Assembly (NCBI GenBank): GCA_002507565.1
Contig: MOXJ01000008.1
Coordinates: forward strand, 19,132-83,131
Reading direction: 5' to 3'
DNA: 64,000 nucleotides
DNA from: Candidatus Reconcilbacillus cellulovorans
Lineage (GTDB): Bacteria; Bacillota; Bacilli; Paenibacillales; Reconciliibacillaceae
The notes under the pieces were generated by a model that was not told where the DNA came from, ran no database searches, and saw nothing but the letters and a program-made list of their open reading frames with translations. Each line of letters opens with the position of its first letter. The first letter of the stretch is position 1. This document shows, one piece after another, positions 54,560 to 63,234 of this stretch. The position numbers were made by a program, and so were the translations under genes.

Positions 54560-55681
54560 ATGGCAAGAAAGGTGACGGTCGGCGTTCCCCGCGAAGTGAA
54601 GGATTCCGAATTTCGCGTCGCGCTCACGCCGGCCGGGGCGCACGTGTTGGCCAAGGCCGGCCACCGCGTCGTCGTTCAGGCCGGAGCGGGCGAAGGCAGC
54701 GGTTTTTCGGACGAGGCATACCGCCGGGAAGGCGCGGTGATCGTCGCCGACGCGGCCGACGTCTGGTCGCAGGCGGATCTGGTCGTGAAAGTGAAAGAAC
54801 CATTGGAACAGGAATTCCGGTATTTTCGAGGAGGTATGACAATTTTTGCATATCTGCATCTGGCGGCCGCGCCGCGTCTGGCGAAGGCGATGCTCGAAAG
54901 CGGCGTGACCGGCGTCGCGTACGAGACGGTTCAGCTTCCGTCCGGCGCGTTGCCGCTGCTTGCGCCGATGAGCGAAGTGGCCGGCAGAATGTCGGTACAG
55001 GTCGGCGCGCAGTTTCTCGAAGCGTTTTGCGGCGGCCGCGGCGTGCTGCTCGGCGGCGTGCCCGGCGTACCGCCGGCGGACGTCGTCATCGTCGGCGGCG
55101 GCGTCGTCGGACTAAACGCGGCCAAAATCGCCGTCGGCATGGGCGCGAGCGTCACGGTGATCGACAAGAGCGCCGAGCGGTTGCGTTATCTGGACGACGT
55201 GTTCGGCGGCCGTGTGACGACGCTGATGTCGAATCCGCACCATATCGCCGCGGCGGCCCGGCGCGCCGACCTGCTGATCGGAGCCGTGCTCGTCCCGGGG
55301 GCGCGGGCGCCCCGGCTCGTCACCGAGGCGATGGTCCGCTCGATGAAAAAGGGTGCGGTCATCGTCGACGTCGCGGTCGACCAGGGCGGTTCGGTCGAGA
55401 CGGTCGACCGCGCGACGACGCACCGCGATCCGGTTTACGTCAAGCACGGCGTCGTTCATTATGCGGTGGCGAACATCCCCGGAGCGGTGCCGCGTACGTC
55501 GACGCTCGCGCTGACGAACGCGACGCTCCCGTACGTGCTGGAGCTGGCCGACAAGGAAATCGCCGACGCGGCCCGCGACAATCCGGCGCTTCGTTCGGGC
55601 GTGAACGTCCATCGCAGGATGATCTGTCATCCCGCCGTGGCGGAGGCGGTCGGTCTGCCGTACGCTCCACCGCCGTTCTGA
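54560..55681 (+). CDS. ald: Alanine dehydrogenase
   Basis: The 373-residue NAD enzyme deaminates alanine to pyruvate and, in spore formers, supports sporulation and germination on alanine. Motifs: VGVPREVKDSEFRVALTP, KVKEPLEQEF, MSEVAGRMSVQVGAQFLE, the Rossmann VVIVGGGVVGLNAAKIAVGMGA and NIPGAVPRTSTLALTNATLPY (in part). ATG 54560 is six bases after the AAAGGGGG tract; ATG 54554 directly abuts it. Confidence 0.93.
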   Translation: MARKVTVGVPREVKDSEFRVALTPAGAHVLAKAGHRVVVQAGAGEGSGFSDEAYRREGAVIVADAADVWSQADLVVKVKEPLEQEFRYFRGGMTIFAYLHLAAAPRLAKAMLESGVTGVAYETVQLPSGALPLLAPMSEVAGRMSVQVGAQFLEAFCGGRGVLLGGVPGVPPADVVIVGGGVVGLNAAKIAVGMGASVTVIDKSAERLRYLDDVFGGRVTTLMSNPHHIAAAARRADLLIGAVLVPGARAPRLVTEAMVRSMKKGAVIVDVAVDQGGSVETVDRATTHRDPVYVKHGVVHYAVANIPGAVPRTSTLALTNATLPYVLELADKEIADAARDNPALRSGVNVHRRMICHPAVAEAVGLPYAPPPF

Positions 55682-55701
55682 CGGCGAACGGAGGAGCGAC
55701 G

Positions 55702-56667
55702 ATGGACGGAGGACAGTGGGAACAGGCGATCGTTTCGTTTCTCGATTTTTTGCGGGTTGAGCGCGGGCTGTCGACGAACACGATCGAAGGTTACGGGCGG
55801 GACTTGCGCGCGTTCGCGGCGTTTGCGCGGCAAGCGGGGGCGTCGGAGCCTGCGGCGGTGACGAGAGAGCTTTTGCTTGCCTATTTGGTACACCTGAAAG
55901 ATACAGGCAAGTCGCCGGCGACGGCGGCGCGCGCGGTCGTCGCGATCCGGTCGCTGTTTAAGTTTTTGGTCCGCGAGCGGCAGATTCGCGACAATCCGGC
56001 GGCGTGGCTGGAGTCGCCGAAGCTCGGCCGCAAACTGCCGAACGTGCTCGGCGTTCCGGACGTCGAGCGGCTCGTAACGGCTCCCGCCCCCCAGACGCCG
56101 GCCGGCCTGCGCGACCGCGCGATGCTCGAAGTGCTGTATGCGGCGGGTCTGCGCGTGTCGGAGCTGTTGTCGCTCGATCTGGACAGTGTGCATCTGGCGA
56201 TGGGCTACGTTCGCGTCGTCGGCAAAGGAGCGAAGGAGCGCATCGTGCCGCTCGGTCGGCACGCGATCGAGGCGCTCGACGCCTATTTGCGGCTCGGCCG
56301 GCCGCTCTTGGCGGAACGCGGCGGCGGGCGGTCGCGGGCGCTTTTTCTGAATCGGCGCGGCGGGCGAATGACGCGGCAGGGTTTTTGGAAAGCGATCAAA
56401 GCCTACGCCCGCGCAGCGGGCATCGCCAAAAACGTGTCGCCGCACACGGTCCGTCACTCGTTCGCCACCCACTTGCTCGACAACGGCGCCGATCTGCGGT
56501 CGGTGCAGGAACTGCTGGGACATGCCGACATTTCGACGACCCAAATCTATACCCACGTGTCGCGACGGCGGATCAAGGAAGAGTACGACCGCGCCCATCC
56601 GAGGGCGAAAATCGCGCCGGGGTGCGCGCCGGACCGCCGCCAGCGGCCTTCGGGGGAGGAAGGATAA
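55702..56667 (+). CDS. xerD: Site-specific tyrosine recombinase XerD
   Basis: The 321-residue recombinase has an N-terminal core-binding domain (FLRVERGLSTNTIEGYGRDL) and a catalytic domain with Arg in YAAGLRVSELLSLDL, Lys in GKGAKERIVP, HTVRHSF, GHADISTT and the nucleophile Tyr in IYTHV. It resolves chromosome dimers with XerC at dif. ATG 55702 has GGAGGAG. A C-terminal basic tail of ~25 residues is longer than usual. deoB starts immediately after its stop. Confidence 0.9.
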   Translation: MDGGQWEQAIVSFLDFLRVERGLSTNTIEGYGRDLRAFAAFARQAGASEPAAVTRELLLAYLVHLKDTGKSPATAARAVVAIRSLFKFLVRERQIRDNPAAWLESPKLGRKLPNVLGVPDVERLVTAPAPQTPAGLRDRAMLEVLYAAGLRVSELLSLDLDSVHLAMGYVRVVGKGAKERIVPLGRHAIEALDAYLRLGRPLLAERGGGRSRALFLNRRGGRMTRQGFWKAIKAYARAAGIAKNVSPHTVRHSFATHLLDNGADLRSVQELLGHADISTTQIYTHVSRRRIKEEYDRAHPRAKIAPGCAPDRRQRPSGEEG

Positions 56668-57864
56668 ATGGCGTTTCGCCGCATTTGTCTGATCGTACTG
56701 GACAGCGTCGGCATCGGCGCGTTGCCCGACGCCGAGGCGTTCGGCGACGCCGGCGCGCACACGCTGCGCCACATCGCCGAACGGGTACCGGACATGCGGC
56801 TGCCGAATCTGGAGCGGCTCGGCCTCGGCCGGATCGACCCGATTCCCGGCATCGCGGCCGTCGACGCGCCCGCGGCGTTTTACGGCAAAATGGCCGAAGT
56901 GTCGGCGGGCAAAGACACGATGACCGGGCACTGGGAGCTGGCGGGGCTGAAGATCGACACGCCGTTTCGGACATATCCCGACGGCTTTCCCGAGCCGCTC
57001 GTCCGCGAATTCGAGCGGCGGACCGGCAGACCGGTCATCGGCAACCGCCCGGCGTCGGGCACGGCGATCATCGCCGAGCTCGGCGAAGAGCAGATGCGCA
57101 CAGGCGCCTGGATCGTCTACACGTCGGCGGACAGCGTGTTTCAGATCGCCGCGCACGAGGAAGTCGTTCCGCTTGCCGAGCTGTACCGCGCCTGTGAAAT
57201 CGCGCGCGAGCTGACGGCGGGCGAACCGTATCCCGTCGGCCGGGTGATCGCGCGGCCGTACGTCGGCGTTCCCGGCGCGTTCGTCCGTACGGCGAACCGG
57301 CGCGACTACGCGGTACCGCCGCCGCGGCCGACCGTGCTCGAACGGCTGCGGGACGCCGGATTCGACGTGATCGGCGTCGGGAAAATTCACGACATTTTTT
57401 CGGGGCGGGGGCTTACGCGATCGGCGGCGACGAAGTCGAACCGCGACGGACTGGAGAAGACGGCGGAGCTGCTCGGCGAGCCGTTTTGCGGACTGCTCTT
57501 CGTCAACCTCGTCGATTTCGATTCGCTGTACGGCCATCGACGCGACCCGGTCGGATACGCTCGGGCGCTGGAGGAGTTCGACCGGTTTTTACCGGAATTG
57601 CTCGGACGGTTGCGGGACGACGACCTGCTCCTCATCACGGCCGATCACGGCAACGATCCGACGCATCACGGCACGGACCATACGCGGGAGTATGTACCGC
57701 TTCTTGCGGTGAGCCCCCGCTTCGGCGGTCGCGGCCGACCGCTCGGCGTGCGCGGGACGTTTGCGGACGTGGCGGCGACGATCGCCGACAATTTCGGCGT
57801 CGCGCCGCCGGAGATCGGCGTCGGTTTTTTGCAGGAGTTCATTGGAAACGAAAGGGGCGTCTAA
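56668..57864 (+). CDS. deoB: Phosphopentomutase
   Basis: The 398-residue alkaline-phosphatase-fold enzyme interconverts (deoxy)ribose 1- and 5-phosphates. Metal-binding and catalytic motifs: [13 protein letters not shown], the phosphorylated Thr in [48 protein letters not shown] 56668 directly follows the xerD TAA. It starts a nucleoside salvage cluster of four. Confidence 0.96.
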   Translation: MAFRRICLIVLDSVGIGALPDAEAFGDAGAHTLRHIAERVPDMRLPNLERLGLGRIDPIPGIAAVDAPAAFYGKMAEVSAGKDTMTGHWELAGLKIDTPFRTYPDGFPEPLVREFERRTGRPVIGNRPASGTAIIAELGEEQMRTGAWIVYTSADSVFQIAAHEEVVPLAELYRACEIARELTAGEPYPVGRVIARPYVGVPGAFVRTANRRDYAVPPPRPTVLERLRDAGFDVIGVGKIHDIFSGRGLTRSAATKSNRDGLEKTAELLGEPFCGLLFVNLVDFDSLYGHRRDPVGYARALEEFDRFLPELLGRLRDDDLLLITADHGNDPTHHGTDHTREYVPLLAVSPRFGGRGRPLGVRGTFADVAATIADNFGVAPPEIGVGFLQEFIGNERGV

Positions 57865-57867
57865 GCC

Positions 57868-58737
57868 ATGAACGTTTCGGACGCCACACACGGCGCAAGC
57901 GGCGGTTTTCGGGACCGTCCGTGGCGCGAGGCGGCGGACCGGATCCGGCAAACCGTCGGCGCGGACGCGGCGTCGCCGGAAATCGCGCTCATCCTCGGTT
58001 CGGGACTCGGCTTTTTGGCCGACGGTTTTGAAAACGCAAAAACGGTCTCTTACGCGGACATTCCCCATTTTCCGGTGTCGACGGTGGAAGGGCATGCCGG
58101 CGAGCTCGTGTTCGGCCGGGTCGGCGGGCGAAAAGCGGCGGCGATGAAAGGGCGGTTTCATTTGTACGAAGGGTATGCGCCCGACCGGATCGCGCTGCCG
58201 ATCCGCACGCTGCGGGAGCTGGGCGTCCGGACGCTCGTCGTGACGAACGCAGCCGGCGGCATTTGTCCCGATTTTCGTCCAGGCGATCTGATGCTGATTC
58301 GCGACCACATCAATTTCATGTTCCGGAGCCCGCTCGTCGGACCGAACGATCCGGCGCTCGGGCCGCGGTTTCCCGACATGTCGGAGGCGTACAGCCGTCG
58401 TCTGCGGGACGTCGCGCGGCGCGTGGCCGAAGAGATCGGCCTTGAAGTCCGCGAAGGCGTGTACGCAGGCGTGCTCGGCCCGTCGTACGAGACGCCGGCG
58501 GAAATCCGGATGTTGCGGACGATCGGCGCGGACGCCGTCGGCATGTCGACGGTGCCGGAAGTGATCGCCGCCCGGCACGCAGGTCTGGAGGTGCTCGGCA
58601 TCTCGTGCATCACCAACATGGCCGCCGGGATGCTCGACCGGCCGCTGTCCCACGAGGAAGTGATGGAGACGGCCGAACGGGTGAAGGAGCGGTTCGCACA
58701 GTGGCTGTTGCGGCTTATTCCGCAACTGCCGGCATGA
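57868..58737 (+). CDS. punA: Purine nucleoside phosphorylase (canonical)
   Basis: The 289-residue trimeric-type phosphorylase has the phosphate loop ILGSGLGFLAD, HFPVSTVEGHAGELV, TNAAGGICPDFRPGDLMLIRDHINF (in part), the purine-binding Glu in PSYETPAE and Asn in SCITNMAAGM. It splits inosine/guanosine into base and ribose 1-phosphate, which deoB then converts. Product and gene order match pupG after drm of Bacillus. Confidence 0.93.
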   Translation: MNVSDATHGASGGFRDRPWREAADRIRQTVGADAASPEIALILGSGLGFLADGFENAKTVSYADIPHFPVSTVEGHAGELVFGRVGGRKAAAMKGRFHLYEGYAPDRIALPIRTLRELGVRTLVVTNAAGGICPDFRPGDLMLIRDHINFMFRSPLVGPNDPALGPRFPDMSEAYSRRLRDVARRVAEEIGLEVREGVYAGVLGPSYETPAEIRMLRTIGADAVGMSTVPEVIAARHAGLEVLGISCITNMAAGMLDRPLSHEEVMETAERVKERFAQWLLRLIPQLPA

Positions 58738-58772
58738 CGGGACATTCCTTCGCGAAAGGAGCGCAGCGGGCG

Positions 58773-59756
58773 ATGAGAAGCGGTTCGCATTTGCGCCGTT
58801 CGGCGATGATCGACGAGGCGGCGGCGTACGTCAGGAGCAGGTTGGTCGGCCCCGATCCGGAAATCGGTCTTATCCTCGGCTCAGGACTCGGCGATCTCGC
58901 GGACGAGGCGGAGTCGGCGACGGCGATTGCGTACGCCGACATTCCCCATTTTCCCGTGTCGACCGTGGAAGGCCACGCGGGCCGGCTGGTCGTCGGGACG
59001 CTCGAGGGGCGCCGCGTCGTCTGCATGCAGGGGCGTTTTCACTATTACGAGGGGTATTCCATGGAAGAAGTGGTCCGGCCGGTCTACATGATGAAACGGC
59101 TCGGCGTACGCACGCTCGTCGTGACGAACGCGGCGGGCGGGCTCAGCCGCGCGTTCCGGCCGGGCGATCTGATGGTGATTCGCGACCATATCAACCTGAC
59201 CGGGGCCAATCCGCTGGTCGGGCCGAACGATCCGGCGCTCGGGCCGCGATTTCCCGACATGTCGGAGGCCTACAGCCGGCGGTTCCGCGACCTGGCGCGC
59301 GCGGCGGCGGCCCGGCTTGGGCTTGCGGTCGGACCCGGCGAACGGCACGGGGAGCGCGTCGGTGAACGGGACGGCGGGCAGGACCGCGATTCGCCGCGGC
59401 TGCAGGAAGGCGTCTATTGCGGCATCGCCGGGCCGTCGTACCTGACGCCGGCGGAACTCGCGATGCTCGTGCGGATCGGCGCGGACGCCGTCGGCATGTC
59501 GACCGTCGCCGAAGTGATCGCGGCGCGGCATGCCGGGCTGGAGGTGTTCGGCGTCTCGTGCATCACCGACATGGCGATTCCCGACGAACTGGAGCCGCTC
59601 ACCCACGAGCAGGTCGTGGCGGTCGCGGAGCGGACGAAGCCGGTGTTCGCGCGTTTCCTGCGCGAATGGCTGCGCCTTCTGGGTGCGGACGAGTCGCCGG
59701 CAGGGGGCGGGGCGGGGAGCGGCGCGGCGGACGGCGCAGGAGGCGGCGCGGCATGA
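58773..59756 (+). CDS. Second purine nucleoside phosphorylase paralogue, altered base site
   Basis: The 327-residue paralogue shares most blocks with its neighbour (ILGSGLGDLAD, HFPVSTVEGHAG, GRFHYYEGYSMEEV). The purine-binding residues are changed: PSYLTPAE instead of PSYETPAE, and CITDMAIPDE instead of CITNMAAGM. Asp at the latter position is reminiscent of 6-aminopurine (methylthioadenosine) enzymes. It also has a Gly/Arg/Asp-rich insert (about residues 188-207) and a Gly/Ala tail. ATG 58773 has AAAGGAG 11 bases upstream. Its stop overlaps pdp (ATGA). Substrate is open. Confidence 0.8.
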   Translation: MRSGSHLRRSAMIDEAAAYVRSRLVGPDPEIGLILGSGLGDLADEAESATAIAYADIPHFPVSTVEGHAGRLVVGTLEGRRVVCMQGRFHYYEGYSMEEVVRPVYMMKRLGVRTLVVTNAAGGLSRAFRPGDLMVIRDHINLTGANPLVGPNDPALGPRFPDMSEAYSRRFRDLARAAAARLGLAVGPGERHGERVGERDGGQDRDSPRLQEGVYCGIAGPSYLTPAELAMLVRIGADAVGMSTVAEVIAARHAGLEVFGVSCITDMAIPDELEPLTHEQVVAVAERTKPVFARFLREWLRLLGADESPAGGGAGSGAADGAGGGAA

Positions 59757-61078
59757 GGGCGGTCGATCTGATCCGCAAGAAACGCGACGGCGGCGAACAT
59801 ACGCGGGAGGAGATCGATTTTCTGATCAAGGGCTACGTCCGCGGCGACATTCCCGACTATCAGATGGCCGCCTGGGCGATGGCGGTCGTGTGGCGCGGCA
59901 TGACGCCGGCCGAAACCGCGCATCTCGCGCTGGCGATGGCGCATTCCGGCGAGACGGCCGACTGGTCGGCCGTCGGCGGCACGGTCGTCGACAAACACAG
60001 CACCGGCGGCGTCGGCGACAAGACGACACTGGTCGTCGCGCCGCTCGTCGCGTCGCTCGGCGTGCCGGTCGCCAAAATGTCCGGCCGCGGACTCGGCCAT
60101 ACCGGCGGCACGATCGACAAGCTGGAGTCGATTCCCGGGTTCCGCACCGAGATCGGACGGGACGAACTGCTGTCGATCGTCCGCCGGCACGGCGTCGCCG
60201 TCGTCGCGCAGTCCGGCGATCTTGCGCCCGCCGACAAAAAACTGTACGCGCTGCGCGACGTCACGGCGACCGTCGAATCGATCCCGCTGATCGCGGCTTC
60301 GGTCATGAGCAAAAAAATCGCCGCCGGCGCGCAGGCGATCGTGCTCGACGTGAAGGTCGGCTCCGGCGCTTTCATGAAAACGCTTTCGGAAGCGGAGGCG
60401 TTGGCGCGTGCGATGGTCCGCATCGGCGCCGACGTCGGCCGGAAGACGGCGGCCGTGCTGACGTCGATGGACCAGCCGCTCGGCTATGCCGTCGGCAACG
60501 CGCTCGAAGTGCGGGAAGCGATCGACGTGCTGCGGGGCGGCGGCCCCGCCGACCTGCGCGAACTTTGCCTGCGGCTCGGCGCGCAAATGGTCGCGCTGGC
60601 CGGCGCGGCGGACGATCCGGACGCGGCGCTGCGTCTGCTGGAGGCGGCGCTGGCGGACGGCCGGGCGCTGGCGAAGTTCCGCGAATGGGTGGCGGCGCAG
60701 GGCGGAGATCCGGCGGTGGCGGACGATCCGGCGAGCCTGCCCTCGGCGTCGCGGGTTAGGCCGGTGGCTTCCCCCGCCGACGGCGTTGTGACTGCGATCG
60801 ACGCCGAGGCGGTCGGTCGTGCGGCGATGTTGCTCGGCGCGGGGCGCGAAACGAAGGACGCGCTGGTCGACGCGGCCGCGGGCGTGGTGCTTCGCCGCAA
60901 GCGCGGCGACGCCGTGCGGGCGGGCGAGACGCTGGCGGAGCTGCATTGGAACGCCGCGTTCGACGCCCGCGCCGCCGAAGCCGAGCGGATCGTCGCGGGC
61001 GCGTTCCGGATCGGGGACGGACCGGTCGAGCCGGAGCCGGTGGTTTATTGCATCATCGACGGGAGTGATTCCGGTTGA
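59753..61078 (+). CDS. pdp: Pyrimidine nucleoside phosphorylase
   Basis: The 441-residue enzyme cleaves uridine and thymidine with phosphate. Motifs: RAVDLIRKKRDGGEHTREEI, DKHSTGGVGDKTTLVVAPLVA (in part), SGRGLGHTGGTIDKLESIPG and VKVGSGAFMKT, then an alpha/beta domain and a C-terminal barrel with LHWNAAFDARAAEAERI. AGGAGG lies nine bases before ATG 59753. The reaction product feeds deoB. Confidence 0.95.
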   Translation: MRAVDLIRKKRDGGEHTREEIDFLIKGYVRGDIPDYQMAAWAMAVVWRGMTPAETAHLALAMAHSGETADWSAVGGTVVDKHSTGGVGDKTTLVVAPLVASLGVPVAKMSGRGLGHTGGTIDKLESIPGFRTEIGRDELLSIVRRHGVAVVAQSGDLAPADKKLYALRDVTATVESIPLIAASVMSKKIAAGAQAIVLDVKVGSGAFMKTLSEAEALARAMVRIGADVGRKTAAVLTSMDQPLGYAVGNALEVREAIDVLRGGGPADLRELCLRLGAQMVALAGAADDPDAALRLLEAALADGRALAKFREWVAAQGGDPAVADDPASLPSASRVRPVASPADGVVTAIDAEAVGRAAMLLGAGRETKDALVDAAAGVVLRRKRGDAVRAGETLAELHWNAAFDARAAEAERIVAGAFRIGDGPVEPEPVVYCIIDGSDSG

Positions 61079-63147
61079 GAGGGATCATGACGGTTCACGC
61101 CGAAACGCGTTATTCCTTCCCTCGGGACATACCTGCGGCCGTGGCGCACGCGCTGCGGATGCTGGAGCGGGACCACGCGGCGGTATTCGGCCGACAGCCG
61201 TCCATGAACGAGGAAGATGCTTCGGCGGACGTCATTGTCCGTTACGCCGAAAACGAATGCGACTGTCCCGACCGGTCGGAGGCATTCGGCGTCCGGTTCG
61301 TCGAGTCGGGCGGCAGACTTCGGATGCAGATCGCCGGCAGGGACGAGCTCGGCCTCGTTTACGGCATCCTGCATTTCAGCCGGCAAGTGCTCGGCGTCGA
61401 GCCGTTCTGGTTTTGGGCCGACAGGCCGCCCGCCAAGAAAACGGCGGTCGCCGTCCCGTGCGACCCGTTCGACTCGCCGGAGCCGGTCGTCCGGTTCCGC
61501 GGCTGGTTCGTCAACGACGAAGTGTGCCTGATCGGCTGGAAAGATCCGTATCCGCCGACGCGGGAAGTGTGGGAACCCGTCTTCGAGGCGCTGCTTCGCT
61601 GCGGCGGCAACATGGTCATGCCGGGCACCGATCTGCCGTGGCACGGCGTGCATTTCGACGTCGCGTCCGAGATGGGCCTGTGGATCACGCACCATCACGC
61701 CGAACCGCTCGGCGCGAAAATGTTCCTTCGCGCCTATCCGGGCCAAACGGCCAGTTACCGGGATCATCCCGACCTGTATGAACGGCTGTGGCGCGAGGCC
61801 GTCGACAAAAACAAACATCAAAAGGTCGTCTGGGTGCTTTCGTTTCGCGGGCAAGGCGACAAGCCGTTCTGGGAAGACGACCCGACGTTCGATACGGACG
61901 ACAAGCGCGGCGAGCTGATCAGCCGCGTCATTCGCAGACAGTACGACATCGTTCGGGAAGCGGTGAAAGATCCCGTCTGCTGCGTTCCGCTGTACGGGGA
62001 AATCGCGGAACTGTATCGTAAAGGGCACATCCGGGTGCCGGAAAACGTGATCAAAGTCTGGGCCGACAACGGCTACGACAAAATGGTGTCGCGCCGCCAG
62101 GGAAACGTCAACCATCGGATTCCAACGCTTCCGTCTTCCGACGACGGCGGCAGGCACGGCATTTATTATCACGTGACGTTTCACGATTTGCAGGCGTCCA
62201 ACCATCTCACGATGTTTCCTTCGCCGCCCGAACTGATCTGCCGGGAAATCGGGGCGGCGTTCCGGGCCGGTGCGAAGGAGTATGTTCTCGTCAATTGCGG
62301 CAACGTCCGGCCTCACGTCTACGCGCTCGATTTGACGGCGGAGTTGTGGAACAAGGGCACGGTCGACCCGGCCGCCCATCTGGACGCGTTCGTCCGACGC
62401 CACTACGCGTCGGCGCACGACGACATCGTCCAGCTGTACCGGCGCTATTTTGCATGCGCGGTCGCGTACGGCCCGCACGAAGACGACCGCGCGGGCGAAG
62501 AATTTTACCACCATCCGGCGCGGCAGATCATCGGGCACTGGTTGCGCGGCGAAGCGCCGGCCACGTTGCCCTCGCTGCACTGGGCGACCGGGGTCATTCC
62601 TTTTCCGGAGCAAGTGCGCTGGTTCGCATGCAAGGTCGGAGAAGCGCTTCCGCGCTGGCAGGCGTTGCGGGAAGACGCCGCCCGGCTGCTGGATGCGCTG
62701 TCTCCGGAAGACCGGCAACGATGGAAAGATCATTTTTTGTTTCATGTCGAACTGCATGTGTCCGGCTGCGCCGGTTTCGCGGCGCTGTGCAAGGCGTACG
62801 AGGCCTATGAGGCGAAACGGTATCCGGAGGCGTTCGTGCGCGCGTCGCAGGCGCTCCGCCGTTACGCGCAAGGGCTCCGGACGCTGAGGGAAGCCGAACA
62901 CGGCAAATGGCGACATTTTTACCGCGCGGACTGGCTGACCAACATCCAAAACACGATCTACCACGTCGACGCGTTGCGGAAGTTCCTGCGGATGCACGGC
63001 GACAGCCCGGATCTATTTTTGTGGTACAGGCAATATTTAATGCCGGAATCGGAAAAATACATTTACCTGGAAAACACCCATCGCAATCCGCTTTCCGACG
63101 ACGAGCTGGCCGATCGTCTGGAAGAAAAGTTCGGACTTGCTGAATGA
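61075..63147 (+). CDS. Glycoside hydrolase family 115 (alpha-glucuronidase type)
   Basis: The 690-residue protein has no signal peptide and carries the GH115 core: VRYAENECDCPDRSEAFGVR, LGLVYGILHFSRQVLGVEPFWFW (in part), FRGWFVNDEVCLIGW, NMVMPGTDLPWHG, WADNGYDKMVSRRQGNVN. GH115 enzymes remove 4-O-methyl-glucuronic acid from xylan or xylo-oligosaccharides. At 690 residues it lacks the extra C-terminal domain of many members. TTG 61075 has GGGAG nine bases upstream and overlaps the pdp stop; ATG 61087 is an alternative. It occupies the place where dacF-spoIIA is expected. Confidence 0.8.
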   Translation: MRGIMTVHAETRYSFPRDIPAAVAHALRMLERDHAAVFGRQPSMNEEDASADVIVRYAENECDCPDRSEAFGVRFVESGGRLRMQIAGRDELGLVYGILHFSRQVLGVEPFWFWADRPPAKKTAVAVPCDPFDSPEPVVRFRGWFVNDEVCLIGWKDPYPPTREVWEPVFEALLRCGGNMVMPGTDLPWHGVHFDVASEMGLWITHHHAEPLGAKMFLRAYPGQTASYRDHPDLYERLWREAVDKNKHQKVVWVLSFRGQGDKPFWEDDPTFDTDDKRGELISRVIRRQYDIVREAVKDPVCCVPLYGEIAELYRKGHIRVPENVIKVWADNGYDKMVSRRQGNVNHRIPTLPSSDDGGRHGIYYHVTFHDLQASNHLTMFPSPPELICREIGAAFRAGAKEYVLVNCGNVRPHVYALDLTAELWNKGTVDPAAHLDAFVRRHYASAHDDIVQLYRRYFACAVAYGPHEDDRAGEEFYHHPARQIIGHWLRGEAPATLPSLHWATGVIPFPEQVRWFACKVGEALPRWQALREDAARLLDALSPEDRQRWKDHFLFHVELHVSGCAGFAALCKAYEAYEAKRYPEAFVRASQALRRYAQGLRTLREAEHGKWRHFYRADWLTNIQNTIYHVDALRKFLRMHGDSPDLFLWYRQYLMPESEKYIYLENTHRNPLSDDELADRLEEKFGLAE

Positions 63148-63157
63148 CCGCTGGTGC

Positions 63158-63186
63158 TTGACATTAGCCGTTTTTTGGTTTAAAAT
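63158..63186 (+). promoter_or_regulatory. Sigma-A promoter before the CBM gene
   Basis: Perfect TTGACA (63158-63163), 17-base spacer, TAAAAT (63181-63186), 11 bases after the GH115 stop. It is among the best -35/-10 pairs in the window and drives the disrupted gene at 63235. Confidence 0.8.
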
Positions 63187-63234
63187 CGCTGCATGAAAGA
63201 GAAGGAAAAAACTTCATCGAAACGGAGGTTTATG

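Noticed and set aside
54826..54850. Internal AGGAGGT-ATG inside ald as an alternative start
   Set aside because: The spacing is one base, the N-terminal domain with substrate residues would be lost, and the stretch encodes conserved family residues.
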